Of a stretch of DNA of 64,000 bases, positions 8,793-17,496 are shown piece after piece. Below the pieces are notes generated by a model that was given only the letters and a program-made list of their open reading frames with translations, made no database searches and was not told the origin of the DNA. Position 1 is the first letter of the stretch, and each line of letters begins with the position of its first letter. This stretch comes from Saprospirales bacterium. Its GTDB lineage: Bacteria > Bacteroidota > Bacteroidia > Chitinophagales > JADIYW01. The stretch lies in contig JADJSS010000044.1 in NCBI GenBank assembly GCA_016711605.1, forward strand, positions 124,001 through 188,000. The letters run 5' to 3'. The position numbers and the translations under genes were made by a program.

Positions 8793-9620
8793 ATGAAAAA
8801 GTTTTACATACTATTATTACCAACAATTTTAATTGTCAGCATTTTTTCTTGCAACAGAAAAGCAACTGCAACGAATAATGATAATGACAAAAATAAATCT
8901 GCAACATTGACAACTCTACAAAAAAACGGAATTACACTAACAGAATTATTTTCTGTTGAACAATTTGAAAACGCAACACTCACACAAGAATTATCTGCTG
9001 GTTCAGCAGATTTAGATAGCAATAAATTTGGTCTAAATTTTACTGCAACAAACTATGAATTCGGAAAACAATCAGATTTAACTGGCTTGAAGACTTGCGC
9101 AAATGCTGCGAAAGGACAACACGTACATGTTATTGTTGACAATGAACCATACACTGCAGTTTATACTAACGCTGGAAAATTAAAAGCTTCGAATGATGGA
9201 CAACACACCGTATTATCATTTCTATCTCGTTCTTATCACGAAAGCATAAAAAATAAAAATGCATACGTACTTTCATCTGTTATTACAGGTAAATCAAGGT
9301 ATTTAGCAAGATATGCTGCACCAGATTTAACAAGTCCAATGTTGTTTTTTAGCAGACCAAAAGGCGAATATATTGGCGCAGAAACCGATGCTGTTCTATT
9401 AGATTTTTACGTAGTAAATTGCGATTTATCGAAAGATGGTTATAAAGTAAAAGCAGTAATTAATGGCACTGAATTTATCATCACAAAATGGTGTGGTTAT
9501 TTTATGGAAGGTTTACCAATTGGTGAAAACACCATAAAATTAACGCTTTTAGACAAAAACAACAAACCAGTTGAAAGTCCATTTAATGAAGTAGAACGCA
9601 AGATTACATTGAAAAAATAA
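8793..9620 (+). CDS. Hypothetical lipoprotein
   Basis: 275 residues. A signal peptide with lipobox IFSC (about residues 17-20) is followed by an Asn/Thr/Lys-rich linker. Two regions look folded: one around GQHVHVIVDNEPYTAVY (about 109-125) and a C-terminal beta-sandwich-like part (DAVLLDFYVVNCDL, then GYKVKAVINGTEFIITKWC). I recognise no named domain. It follows the asparagine-synthase-like gene by 13 bp and may belong to its operon. A palindromic repeat lies just beyond its stop codon. Confidence 0.6.
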   Translation: MKKFYILLLPTILIVSIFSCNRKATATNNDNDKNKSATLTTLQKNGITLTELFSVEQFENATLTQELSAGSADLDSNKFGLNFTATNYEFGKQSDLTGLKTCANAAKGQHVHVIVDNEPYTAVYTNAGKLKASNDGQHTVLSFLSRSYHESIKNKNAYVLSSVITGKSRYLARYAAPDLTSPMLFFSRPKGEYIGAETDAVLLDFYVVNCDLSKDGYKVKAVINGTEFIITKWCGYFMEGLPIGENTIKLTLLDKNNKPVESPFNEVERKITLKK

Positions 9621-9622
9621 GA

Positions 9623-9688
9623 CTTCGACAAGCTCAGTCTGACTATTGTGTCACGCTGAATATATCGAAGCGTGAGTTTATCGAAGCG
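9623..9688. repeat. Palindromic intergenic repeat between convergent genes
   Basis: CTTCGACAAGCTCAG at 9623-9637 faces CTGAATATATCGAAG at 9656-9670, a decayed inverted copy of the same word. A second TATCGAAGCG follows at 9679-9688. Such TTCGACAAGCTCAG palindromes are dispersed in many Bacteroidota intergenic regions. It sits exactly between two convergent stop codons, so it could fold as a bidirectional terminator. Confidence 0.6.
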
Positions 9689-10615
9689 CTACTTTTTCTC
9701 TAAATAAATCTCAGCCAACATACAACGTGCACTTCCACCACCAATGGTTTCAATCGTTGGTATTTCAACAGAAAGTATTTTAGTATATTTTTGAATTTGC
9801 TGAATTTGTGGTTGTTCCAAACTATTAAATGCAGTTTTCGACATTACTAAAAAAGTATCACCAGCTGCATTTTCAACTTGCAACATATTTCCTGCAAATG
9901 CATTCATTTGCTCAAATGAAATGTCAATAATTTCGTGATTCGTTTCATCAAAACTTTTCAATACTTTTTCTCGTTCATCTTCATTTTTTATACTCGCTAA
10001 ACAAATAACGGCAAAACCATTACCAATCGTCAACATCACATTGGTATGATACACTAAATGTTCATTTTCATCTTCGCTAAAAAAAGAAATTGGTTCATAG
10101 TTTAGTTGTGCACAATGTGCTTCAAATGCAGCAATTTCAGTACGTGGCGACAAACATGCATATGCTTTTTTATTTACATGATCAAAAATAATGCTACCAG
10201 TTCCTTCTAAAAATTGATGCTGATTTTCATACGCTGATAAATCTATGACTTCATTAATTTTAAATATCGATTTCAATTCTTCAACAATCTCCAATCGTTT
10301 TTCTAATCGTCGATTTGGCGTACACATTGGATACAAATACACCGTTCCATTAGCTTGCATACTAATCCAATTATTCGGAAATATTGCATCTGGTTTTTGT
10401 GGTTCAGTTGTATCTTGAATGACTAAAACATCAACACCATGTTGACGTAATTTTTCAACATAAGCATCAAATTCAGCAACTGCTTTTTGTTTAATTTCTT
10501 CAGCTGATAAATTTTCTAATGATTTCTGAAAAGCATTCGATACTGCTGTTTCTATATTAAATTGAAAACTCGCAGGACGAACCATCATCAATTGCGAAGT
10601 AGTTTGTTTACTCAT
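9689..10615 (-). CDS. ctlX: Citrulline utilization hydrolase CtlX (arginine deiminase superfamily)
   Basis: 308 residues of the guanidino-group-modifying enzyme fold. Visible motifs: FPNNW near residue 79-83, the GTGSIIFDH stretch near 137-145, a central VYHTNVMLTI histidine region near 187-196, and the catalytic cysteine C298 in SARCML at the C-terminus. The pattern matches CtlX (formerly amidinotransferase-like) rather than true ArcA, which is longer. It probably hydrolyses citrulline or a related ureido/guanidino compound in the cytoplasm. It is monocistronic: convergent with the lipoprotein gene downstream and divergent from rraA upstream. Confidence 0.85.
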   Translation of the reverse strand: MSKQTTSQLMMVRPASFQFNIETAVSNAFQKSLENLSAEEIKQKAVAEFDAYVEKLRQHGVDVLVIQDTTEPQKPDAIFPNNWISMQANGTVYLYPMCTPNRRLEKRLEIVEELKSIFKINEVIDLSAYENQHQFLEGTGSIIFDHVNKKAYACLSPRTEIAAFEAHCAQLNYEPISFFSEDENEHLVYHTNVMLTIGNGFAVICLASIKNEDEREKVLKSFDETNHEIIDISFEQMNAFAGNMLQVENAAGDTFLVMSKTAFNSLEQPQIQQIQKYTKILSVEIPTIETIGGGSARCMLAEIYLEKK

Positions 10616-10700
10616 GTTTTTGATTTACGATTTACGCTGTACAATTTACAATTTATTATTTTATACTTTTTGGCTAAAATGTTTTTTTATTTTCTATTTT

Positions 10701-10708
10701 TACTTTTG
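10701..10708 (+). promoter_or_regulatory. -7 promoter box of rraA-like gene
   Basis: TACTTTTG matches TAnnTTTG exactly, 55 bp before the start codon. No clear -33 element is seen at the usual spacing. Confidence 0.4.
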
Positions 10709-10725
10709 AATTTTCAAATTAACAC

Positions 10726-10741
10726 TTCCGAAATTTCGGAA
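10726..10741. promoter_or_regulatory. Perfect 16-bp palindrome in the rraA leader
   Basis: TTCCGAAATTTCGGAA is a perfect palindrome. It lies between a -7 box (10701) and the rraA start (10764), and copies of TTTTCAAATTAA flank it at 10711-10722 and 10748-10759. It might be an operator, an RNA hairpin, or a small dispersed repeat inserted in the leader. Confidence 0.4.
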
Positions 10742-10763
10742 TTCAAATTTTCAAATTAAAACT

Positions 10764-11246
10764 ATGGATTTCACAACCGCAGATTTATACGATGCAAACG
10801 AAGGAAAAGTGCAAATTGCACAACCAGTTTTTTTATCTTTTGGTTTAACCAAAAAATTCTACGGACAAATTTATACTATAAAATGCTTTGAAGACAACAC
10901 GCCAGTTGGCAATACATTGCGCAATGAAAACGGCAAAGGAAAAGTATTGGTAATTGATGGTGGTGGCTCGTTGCGTTGTGCTTTGGTTGGAGATTTACTG
11001 GTTACTGCAGCTATCAAAAACGAATGGAATGGTATAATTATTTTTGGCTGTATTCGTGATTCAGCAGCCATTAATACTATGGAAATTGGTATCAAAGCGT
11101 TACAAACCAATCCGATGAAATCAGTTAAAAAATTTCCAGGTATTAAAAATGAAACGGTACATTTTGCAAACACTTTCTTTCATCCAAATGAGTATGTCTA
11201 CTGCGATGAAGATGGCATTTTAGTAAGCGAAACTGCGTTGATTTGA
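10764..11246 (+). CDS. rraA: RraA-like protein (regulator of ribonuclease E activity / aldolase fold)
   Basis: 160 residues, the normal size for RraA. Family motifs: TADLYDANEG near 4-13, VLVIDGGGSLRCALVGDLL near 55-73, and GIIIFGCIRDSAAI near 85-98 with the conserved GxxRD. In E. coli RraA binds and inhibits RNase E; many homologues are instead metal-dependent 4-hydroxy-4-methyl-2-oxoglutarate aldolases, which share the GxxxD and R-D residues seen here. The short length favours RraA proper. Promoter box and palindrome lie upstream. Confidence 0.82.
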   Translation: MDFTTADLYDANEGKVQIAQPVFLSFGLTKKFYGQIYTIKCFEDNTPVGNTLRNENGKGKVLVIDGGGSLRCALVGDLLVTAAIKNEWNGIIIFGCIRDSAAINTMEIGIKALQTNPMKSVKKFPGIKNETVHFANTFFHPNEYVYCDEDGILVSETALI

Positions 11247-11282
11247 ACTAAATAATTAAACAAATTAACAAACAAAAATAAT

Positions 11283-11416
11283 CACTTAAGACACAAAGAA
11301 ACTAAAATTATGATATAATAGAAGGCAAAAAAGAAGACTAGAAATCTTAGTTTTCTTGTCTTTTTTAGATAATTACTTCTGAATTTTTCTTAAGTTTCTT
11401 GAGTGCCTTGAGTGGT
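11283..11416. repeat. Inverted-repeat element with internal hairpin between convergent genes
   Basis: CACTTAAGACACAAAGAAAC at 11283-11302 recurs inverted and diverged at about 11395-11416 (minus strand CACTCAAGGCACTCAAGAAAC). Between the arms, AAAAAAGAAGACTA (11327-11340) pairs imperfectly with TAGTTTTCTTGTCTTTTTT (11348-11366) and ends in a T-run. It looks like a small non-coding palindromic element that may also terminate rraA and the opposing gene. Confidence 0.4.
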
Positions 11417-11447
11417 TTAAAATTAGTATGCACTACAAGTTAAAGTG

Positions 11448-11924
11448 TTACACTTCCATAGTATCTTCATAAATGCGTTGAACGTTATCATCTTTAGCAG
11501 AAAATAACGTGATGGCTGCCATACTACGCGTTGGTCGGCGCATCACCATTAACAATAAAACACCAATCGCTATAAAAAAATGCAGTTTATCTTTCGTTAA
11601 AAAATAAAAGATAGCATTGATAATGGCAGCACCTTCTAACATTGCCATTTGTATAATAAAAGCAGCTCTGAAAATATTTATTTTTTGTCCAAAATCGCTA
11701 ATTGTTTGTGCTTGCTGAGTGCGCATGAAAAATAAAATTCGCGATAACAGTACATTGATAAAAGCAATGGCTATTCCAAGAACTGTAAAAATTATATTGG
11801 TGGCTGGAACTGCATTTTTATCTTGATTCACTAATGTGTACATGATAAATAATATCAATGCACAACCAACGCACAAGGCAGCATGTATGATATTCATTTG
11901 CTTAAAATTATCGCCAAGAGTCAT
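11448..11924 (-). CDS. Hypothetical membrane protein, four TM segments
   Basis: 158 residues from the ATG at 11924. I prefer this start over a longer one at 11993, because the upstream 23 residues are not conserved-looking and it gives MTLGDNFKQMN directly before the first helix. Four hydrophobic segments lie at about 11-33, 43-65, 90-112 and 118-135. The soluble tail ends MEV. No named family is recognised. It is convergent with rraA, and the AATTCGTGGC palindrome lies upstream of it. Confidence 0.6.
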   Translation of the reverse strand: MTLGDNFKQMNIIHAALCVGCALILFIMYTLVNQDKNAVPATNIIFTVLGIAIAFINVLLSRILFFMRTQQAQTISDFGQKINIFRAAFIIQMAMLEGAAIINAIFYFLTKDKLHFFIAIGVLLLMVMRRPTRSMAAITLFSAKDDNVQRIYEDTMEV

Positions 11925-11986
11925 GTTTATATTTTTTATAAAAGTACAAAAAATAGATTCACTTTTATTAAACTCGAAATAAATAG

Positions 11987-12049
11987 TTGCCACGAATTAC
12001 ACAAATGAACACGAATTTAATTAGTAAAAATTAGTATAATTCGTGGCAA
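11987..12049. repeat. AATTCGTGGC-type palindromic dispersed repeat
   Basis: TTGCCACGAATTA at 11987-11999 is perfectly inverted as TAATTCGTGGCAA at 12037-12049. The inside carries further ACGAATTTAATTAG-type half repeats. This word is a familiar dispersed intergenic palindrome in Bacteroidota genomes. It lies between two minus-strand genes, so it may shape or stabilise a transcript end. Confidence 0.65.
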
Positions 12050-12066
12050 AAAATTGAAATGCCATT

Positions 12067-12524
12067 TTATTTTCCAAAAATTTCTTCAACTTTTTTAAAT
12101 CGAAAATCAAAAATAGATTGAATTTTATTTCTAACGTATAATGTATTAACCACATCACCTAAAAATCCAAATGGAACTTCGTAATGTATAATATCAATCA
12201 TTTCTGTTCCTTGTTCCACTGATTTAAAATGATGTTGATGATGCCAAAAACTGTAAATTCCTTTACGTTGTTCATCAATAAATAAATTTGGTGCGTTTAC
12301 TTGTGTAATTTCAGTCATCCAATTTATTGGCAAATTCAACACAGGTTTTACTTTATGCAATATAATCATGCCTGAATAAACGCAATCATCTTCATAAACA
12401 GTGTGCTTAAAACCCATTTCTGGTGGTGTGATGGTTTCTAAATTATTTGGATTTGAAAAAATTGCCAAACAACTTCAATTGGCTGAGCTATGATTTGTTT
12501 AAATTGCAGTTTATGTACCGACAT
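12067..12524 (-). pseudogene. SRPBCC family ligand-binding protein, one frameshift
   Basis: START/SRPBCC-fold protein of about 152 residues. The reading frame from the ATG at 12524 gives MSVHKLQFKQIIAQPIEVVW then QFF, and breaks in a run of six A (plus strand 12456-12461). The frame resuming there gives FSNPNNLETITPPEMGF, the well-known continuation of this family, through to VEEIFGK at 12067. One more base in the run restores the whole protein. Read literally, the downstream frame can start only at 12468 (133 residues). Either a real frameshift or a homopolymer sequencing error; the perfect conservation elsewhere favours the latter. Confidence 0.75.
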
Positions 12525-12614
12525 TTCTGTTAAATTTTAGATTAAAAATGTAATTTTCATAGTTTAAACAAATAAAAAACGATTAAGTTAAAAATTACAG
12601 ACAACTTTATTTTA

Positions 12615-12622
12615 TAATTTTG
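12615..12622 (+). promoter_or_regulatory. -7 promoter box
   Basis: TAATTTTG fits TAnnTTTG, 24 bp before the ATG at 12646. The -33 region has no good TTTG. Confidence 0.45.
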
Positions 12623-12645
12623 CATCTTTATACTATATTTAAAGT

Positions 12646-13410
12646 ATGAAGCAATTAATTTATAGTGTATTTTTTGCCATTTTATTAGTAAGTGTAAACG
12701 GTTGTAAAAAAGAATACGAAACCGTTAGCTTAACTGCTGATGCTAATTATTTTCCAGATGATTCTGGAACTTATGTTATTTACAAAGTAGATTCTATTTT
12801 GTATAATGACTTTTTCTTCAATTCAGATCCAGCACAATATCAGCGAAGCACATCTTATTTTTTAAAAGAAAAGATTACCGAACAATTTATTGATAATTTA
12901 GGCAGAACTGCACGTAAAATAGAACGCTATGTAACAGATGACACTTTGTTACATCCATTTGTTGAAGTGAATAATGTTTGGTATCAAATAAAAACGGATA
13001 GAAATGTAGAAGTAATAGAAGATAATATTCGATATGTAAAACTCACTTTTCCTGTTTCAAAAAGCAGCGAATGGAAAGGCAATAAATATTTTTTAAATGA
13101 AATTCCGTTTCAACCACTCAAAAATTCAAACATTAAATTCGATTGGACGTATACTGTTTCGGATAAAGATGTTCGATATTCAAATGGCATAAAAGTTTTT
13201 GATTCTACCTTAACCATATTGCAAATTGCAGATTCATCTAAAGTAAATAAATTATTTTCTGAAGAAAAATATGCAAGAAAAATTGGCTTAGTAAATAAAG
13301 AATTATGGCGACTTGATGCACAACCAATTCCAGGAGAACCTAATTTCCTGAAGTCAAAATTAAATGGATTTATTTACCGACAAACTGCCTTAAGCTATGG
13401 TAAAGAATAA
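12646..13410 (+). CDS. Hypothetical lipoprotein
   Basis: 254 residues. Signal peptide with lipobox VNGC (about residues 17-20) followed by KKEYETVSL. The rest is a beta-rich soluble domain with many Tyr/Asp/Ser residues and no recognised motif. The gene overlaps the start of the following subtilisin-like protease gene by 14 bp, so the two are coupled. An accessory role for that protease is possible only from context. Confidence 0.6.
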   Translation: MKQLIYSVFFAILLVSVNGCKKEYETVSLTADANYFPDDSGTYVIYKVDSILYNDFFFNSDPAQYQRSTSYFLKEKITEQFIDNLGRTARKIERYVTDDTLLHPFVEVNNVWYQIKTDRNVEVIEDNIRYVKLTFPVSKSSEWKGNKYFLNEIPFQPLKNSNIKFDWTYTVSDKDVRYSNGIKVFDSTLTILQIADSSKVNKLFSEEKYARKIGLVNKELWRLDAQPIPGEPNFLKSKLNGFIYRQTALSYGKE

Positions 13411-15036
13411 ATTTACATTTCTACTTTTTTGCTGTTTTATTTTACCAATTTTTGCGCAAGCGAACAACAAATATATTGTTACTTTTAAAGATAAAAATCA
13501 CACTTTTGATATAAAAAAAATATTTACAGAAAAAGCAATTGAAAAAGAAAAAAATTCAATATTCCTTTTGATGAAAAAGATTTTCCTGTAAATGAAAGTT
13601 ATAAAACTGAAATACAAAACACAGGAATTTCAATTCTTTCCGAATCAAATTGGTTAAACGCTGTTTTAATTAGTGCTGACGAAAAATCAATCTCAACTAT
13701 TTCAAAATTATCTTTTATTTCTTCTATACAAAAAGTTGAAAAATCAACTTCAGAAAAAAGTAATATTTCATCTATAAAAGAAAATAATGATTGTGCAGAA
13801 ATCCAAAATGTTGAATTTGAAGATAACTATGTTTCGTCCTATGCTCAATTTCATTTATTAAATGGCGAATACTTGCACGAACAAGGTTATAATGGCGAAA
13901 ATATGACGATTGCCATTTGCGACGCTGGCTTTAGAAATGCAAATACAAATCCTGGATTTACCACAGTATTCTCAGAAAAAAGAATGTTAGGTGCTTATGA
14001 TTATGTGCACAATGATTCTACTGTTTTCACTGCAACTGATGACGCACATGGTGCATATTGCTTTTCTTTTATTGCTGGAATTAAAGCCAACCAATATATA
14101 GGAACCTCTACAAAATCTAAGTTTTACCTATTCCAAACAGAAAATAATGATGGTGGTAGCGAACGTTTACAAGAAGAATTTAATTTGGCAACTGCTTTAC
14201 AAAGATGCGATCAATTAGGTGTTGATGTTGTTAGTATTTCATTAGGTTATACAACTTTTGATTCTGCTTTTGAAAACCATGACACTTCTGACATGAAAAA
14301 AAACAATACACCAGCAGCAAAAGCAGTAAATATTGCAGCTTCTAAAAATATATTAATTTGTGTTGCAGCTGGAAATGAAGGAGCAAAACCATGGCACTAC
14401 ATTTCAACACCATCAGATGCAGACAGCGCATTTGCTATTGCAGCTGTAGACAAAAATGGTAATATTGCATCATTTAGTGGTTACGGCTTAGCAACAGACA
14501 TTCGTGTTAAACCAAACGTAGCAGCAGTTGGTTCGTCAGCTAATTTTATTAATACAACCGGAACTATTTCTGCTGGAAATGGAACCTCATTTGCCTGTCC
14601 ATCATTGGCTGGAATGGCAACTTGTTTGTTACAAGCATTTCCAGATAAAACTGCCTGGCAAATAAAAACTGCGATTGAACAAAGTGCTTCGCAATTTCTT
14701 ACACCAGATAAAAGAGTTGGTTATGGTATTCCAGATTTTAAAAAAGCTTACCAATTATTATCTTCACCAAACTATGTTTCTAACAGCAAATTAGAAAGTG
14801 AAATTATTTTATTTCCAAATCCTATAAATGATTACTTAGTCATTCAAAATAAATCAATTACGCCAATACAATCTGTAGAAGTTTTTAATCAAGTTGGTCA
14901 ATTAGTTCTAAAAGAAACAGATTTTCCATCATCTGAAAAAACTGTACAAATGAACAATAATTCATCTGGCATGTTCTTGTTGAGAATTCTGATGAAAAAC
15001 GGCGATGTTTTTACCAAAAAAATAATAAAGGAATAA
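13397..15036 (+). pseudogene. Subtilisin-like S8 serine peptidase with T9SS type A sorting domain, one frameshift
   Basis: Secreted protease of about 546 residues. A signal peptide (LLFCCFILPIFAQA) is followed by an I9-like prodomain. The catalytic triad is visible: Asp in IAICDAGF (about 13906-13929), His in DDAHGAYCF (about 14040-14067), and Ser in GNGTSFACP (about 14575-14601). The C-terminus ILFPNPINDYLVIQ...GMFLLRILMKNGDVFTKKIIKE is a T9SS type A sorting domain. The frame breaks near 13541-13555 in GAAAAAGAAAAAAATTC; one added A joins it to FNIPFDEKDFPVNESY. Only the part from about 13873 has its own start codon. Overlaps the lipoprotein gene upstream by 14 bp. Confidence 0.8.
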
Positions 15037-15039
15037 TCT

Positions 15040-15047
15040 TAAATTTG
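15040..15047 (+). promoter_or_regulatory. -7 promoter box of the TonB receptor operon
   Basis: TAAATTTG fits TAnnTTTG, just past the protease stop codon and 38 bp before the receptor start. Confidence 0.45.
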
Positions 15048-15084
15048 TCGCATTGTTTCTATATTTATTCTAATAAATTTACAA

Positions 15085-17493
15085 ATGCGCTATACATCTA
15101 TAATTCTTTCTGTTTTGCTTATTTCCATTGGATTTTTCTCGGTTGCCCAAGAAACAAAACAAGATACCAAAACAGAAAAATTTACACTCAGTGGTTTTTT
15201 AAAAGATAAAAAAAATGGCGAAGCAATTATAGGTGCCAATATTTATGTAGTTGGAAACAATGCATTAGGTGCCACCACCAATTTATATGGCTTTTATTCC
15301 TTATCTCTACCAAAAGGAACATATCAAATTGCATTCTCTTATATTGGCTACAATACACAAATCAAAGAAATTATTTTGGATAAAGACATTCGAAATAATA
15401 TTGAATTATCAGATGATGCTAAAGTATTGGATGAAGTAGTAATTAGCAGCGAACGCAAAGATGAGAATGTGAAAAGCACACAAATGGGAAAAGAAGAATT
15501 GTCGATTGAACGCATAAAATCAATTCCTGCATTTATGGGTGAAGTTGACATAATTAAAGCATTGCAACTAATGCCTGGTGTTCAAGCTGCTGGCGAAGGT
15601 AACTCTGGAATTTATGTGCGTGGTGGTGGTCCAGACCAAAATTTAGTTTTGTTAGATGATGCTGTTGTTTATAACACAGGACATTTATTTGGTTTCTTTT
15701 CTGTTTTTAATGCTGATGCCGTAAAAAATGTAACACTCATAAAAGGAACCATGCCTGCAAATTATGGTGGTCGTTTGTCATCTGTTATTGATGTACAAAT
15801 GAAAGAAGGAAACAGCAAACAATTTGAATTGGAAGGTGGAATTGGATTAATTTCATCAAGATTAACTTTGCAAGCACCGATGCAAAAAAAGAAATATGCT
15901 GATAGAAATCGTAAAGGTTCTATTTTAATTTCTGGAAGAAGAACTTATATTTTTGATATTGCACAACCAGCATTAAAAAGAACTGATTTTGCTGGAACCA
16001 ATTATTTTTTCTACGATTTAAATGTAAAAGCAAATTACCAATTTTCTGATAAAGACAGATTATACGTTAGTGGTTATTATGGCAAAGATGTGTTTGTTTA
16101 TAATTCAGCGAAAAACAATACTAATGTAAAAATTCCTTGGGGCAATGCCACTGCTACTGTGCGTTACAATCACTTATTTAGCGACAAATTATTTATGAAT
16201 ATGTCGTTTATTTTTAACGATTATCAATTTAGTTTTACTGGTGAACAATTAGATTTTGGATTCAAAGCAAATTCTGGTGTGCGCGATTATAATGTAAAAG
16301 TAGATTTTGATTATTACTTAAACACCAAACATAAATTAAAAATTGGAGCACAATATACGCATCACCGAATGACTCCAACGCAAGCTACTTTGCGCACTGG
16401 CGATTCTAAATTTAATTCTACTGTAAATAAAAGATACTCACATGAAGTGGCGCTATATATCGATCATGAATTTGATGTAAATGAAAAACTAAAATTCGAT
16501 TTTGGTTTTCGTTTAAGTTTATTTCAACACATTGGACCATACACCAGCATTACTGGCGATGGTTATGTTGGACAAGACACAACCGTTTATGGAAAAGCGA
16601 AACCTGTAAAAACTTATGTTGGTCCAGAACCACGAATGAGTATGCGTTACGCATTTGGAAAAGACAACTCATTTAAAGCAGGTGCTGGCTTAAACTACCA
16701 ATATATACACTTAGTTTCAAGTTCTAACTCAACGTTACCGACAGACATTTGGGTTCAAAGTTCGCAATATGTGAAACCACAAATGGCACTGCAATATTCT
16801 GTTGGTTATTTTAGAAACTTTAAAAATAATATGTTTGAATTTTCAGCCGAAGCATATTTCAAACACCTTTGGAATCAGATTGAATATGCAGAAAGTTATG
16901 TTGGTGATTTAAATGTAGATCAAGAACGTGGTTATGTTTTTGGGAAAGGAAAAGCGTATGGTTTAGAATTATTTTTAAAGAAAAGAACTGGCAAATTTAA
17001 TGGTTGGATTGGCTACACACTTTCTCGATCTGATAGAAAATTTGCAGACATCAATGGTGGAAAAACATTTCCAGCTAAATACGACAGAACTAACGATTTA
17101 ACTATAAATATTGCTTACGATTTTAATAAAGAATGGACTATTGCAACCACATTTGTGTATGCAACTGGAAATGCCATTACACCTGTGACTGGTATTGGTT
17201 TAATTGAGTTTTCGCCGTTCTTTATTTATGGACAAAGAAACTCAATTCGTGTTCCTGCTTACCATAGAATGGATTTTTCGTTGAACTACGCGCCTATTCC
17301 AAAACGCAGACCTAATCGTCGTTTCCGTTCGAGTTATAATATTTCTATTTATAACGTTTATAATAGAAAAAACACATACTTCATTTACAACAAAGTAGAT
17401 GGCGAAATTAAATCAGGTAATTTAAAACAATCTGCTATCAATGTTTCTTTATTTCCAATTATTCCATCTTTTACCTGGAACTTTAAATTTTAA
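15085..17493 (+). CDS. TonB-dependent receptor with carboxypeptidase-like regulatory domain
   Basis: 802 residues, outer-membrane beta-barrel transporter. Signal peptide (about 1-21, ending SVAQ), then a carboxypeptidase-regulatory-like domain (about 33-115; SGFLKDKKNGEAIIGANIYV, ATTNLYGFYSLSLPKGTY). A plug domain follows (about 150-245; MPGVQAAGEGNSGIYVRGGG, then NATMPANYGGRLSSVIDV-like segment), then the barrel. It lacks the extra features of SusC proper but belongs to the same broad class. The next gene, four bases on, encodes a DUF4249 lipoprotein, its usual partner. Substrate unknown. It has its own promoter box at 15040. Confidence 0.88.
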   Translation: MRYTSIILSVLLISIGFFSVAQETKQDTKTEKFTLSGFLKDKKNGEAIIGANIYVVGNNALGATTNLYGFYSLSLPKGTYQIAFSYIGYNTQIKEIILDKDIRNNIELSDDAKVLDEVVISSERKDENVKSTQMGKEELSIERIKSIPAFMGEVDIIKALQLMPGVQAAGEGNSGIYVRGGGPDQNLVLLDDAVVYNTGHLFGFFSVFNADAVKNVTLIKGTMPANYGGRLSSVIDVQMKEGNSKQFELEGGIGLISSRLTLQAPMQKKKYADRNRKGSILISGRRTYIFDIAQPALKRTDFAGTNYFFYDLNVKANYQFSDKDRLYVSGYYGKDVFVYNSAKNNTNVKIPWGNATATVRYNHLFSDKLFMNMSFIFNDYQFSFTGEQLDFGFKANSGVRDYNVKVDFDYYLNTKHKLKIGAQYTHHRMTPTQATLRTGDSKFNSTVNKRYSHEVALYIDHEFDVNEKLKFDFGFRLSLFQHIGPYTSITGDGYVGQDTTVYGKAKPVKTYVGPEPRMSMRYAFGKDNSFKAGAGLNYQYIHLVSSSNSTLPTDIWVQSSQYVKPQMALQYSVGYFRNFKNNMFEFSAEAYFKHLWNQIEYAESYVGDLNVDQERGYVFGKGKAYGLELFLKKRTGKFNGWIGYTLSRSDRKFADINGGKTFPAKYDRTNDLTINIAYDFNKEWTIATTFVYATGNAITPVTGIGLIEFSPFFIYGQRNSIRVPAYHRMDFSLNYAPIPKRRPNRRFRSSYNISIYNVYNRKNTYFIYNKVDGEIKSGNLKQSAINVSLFPIIPSFTWNFKF

Positions 17494-17496
17494 ATC

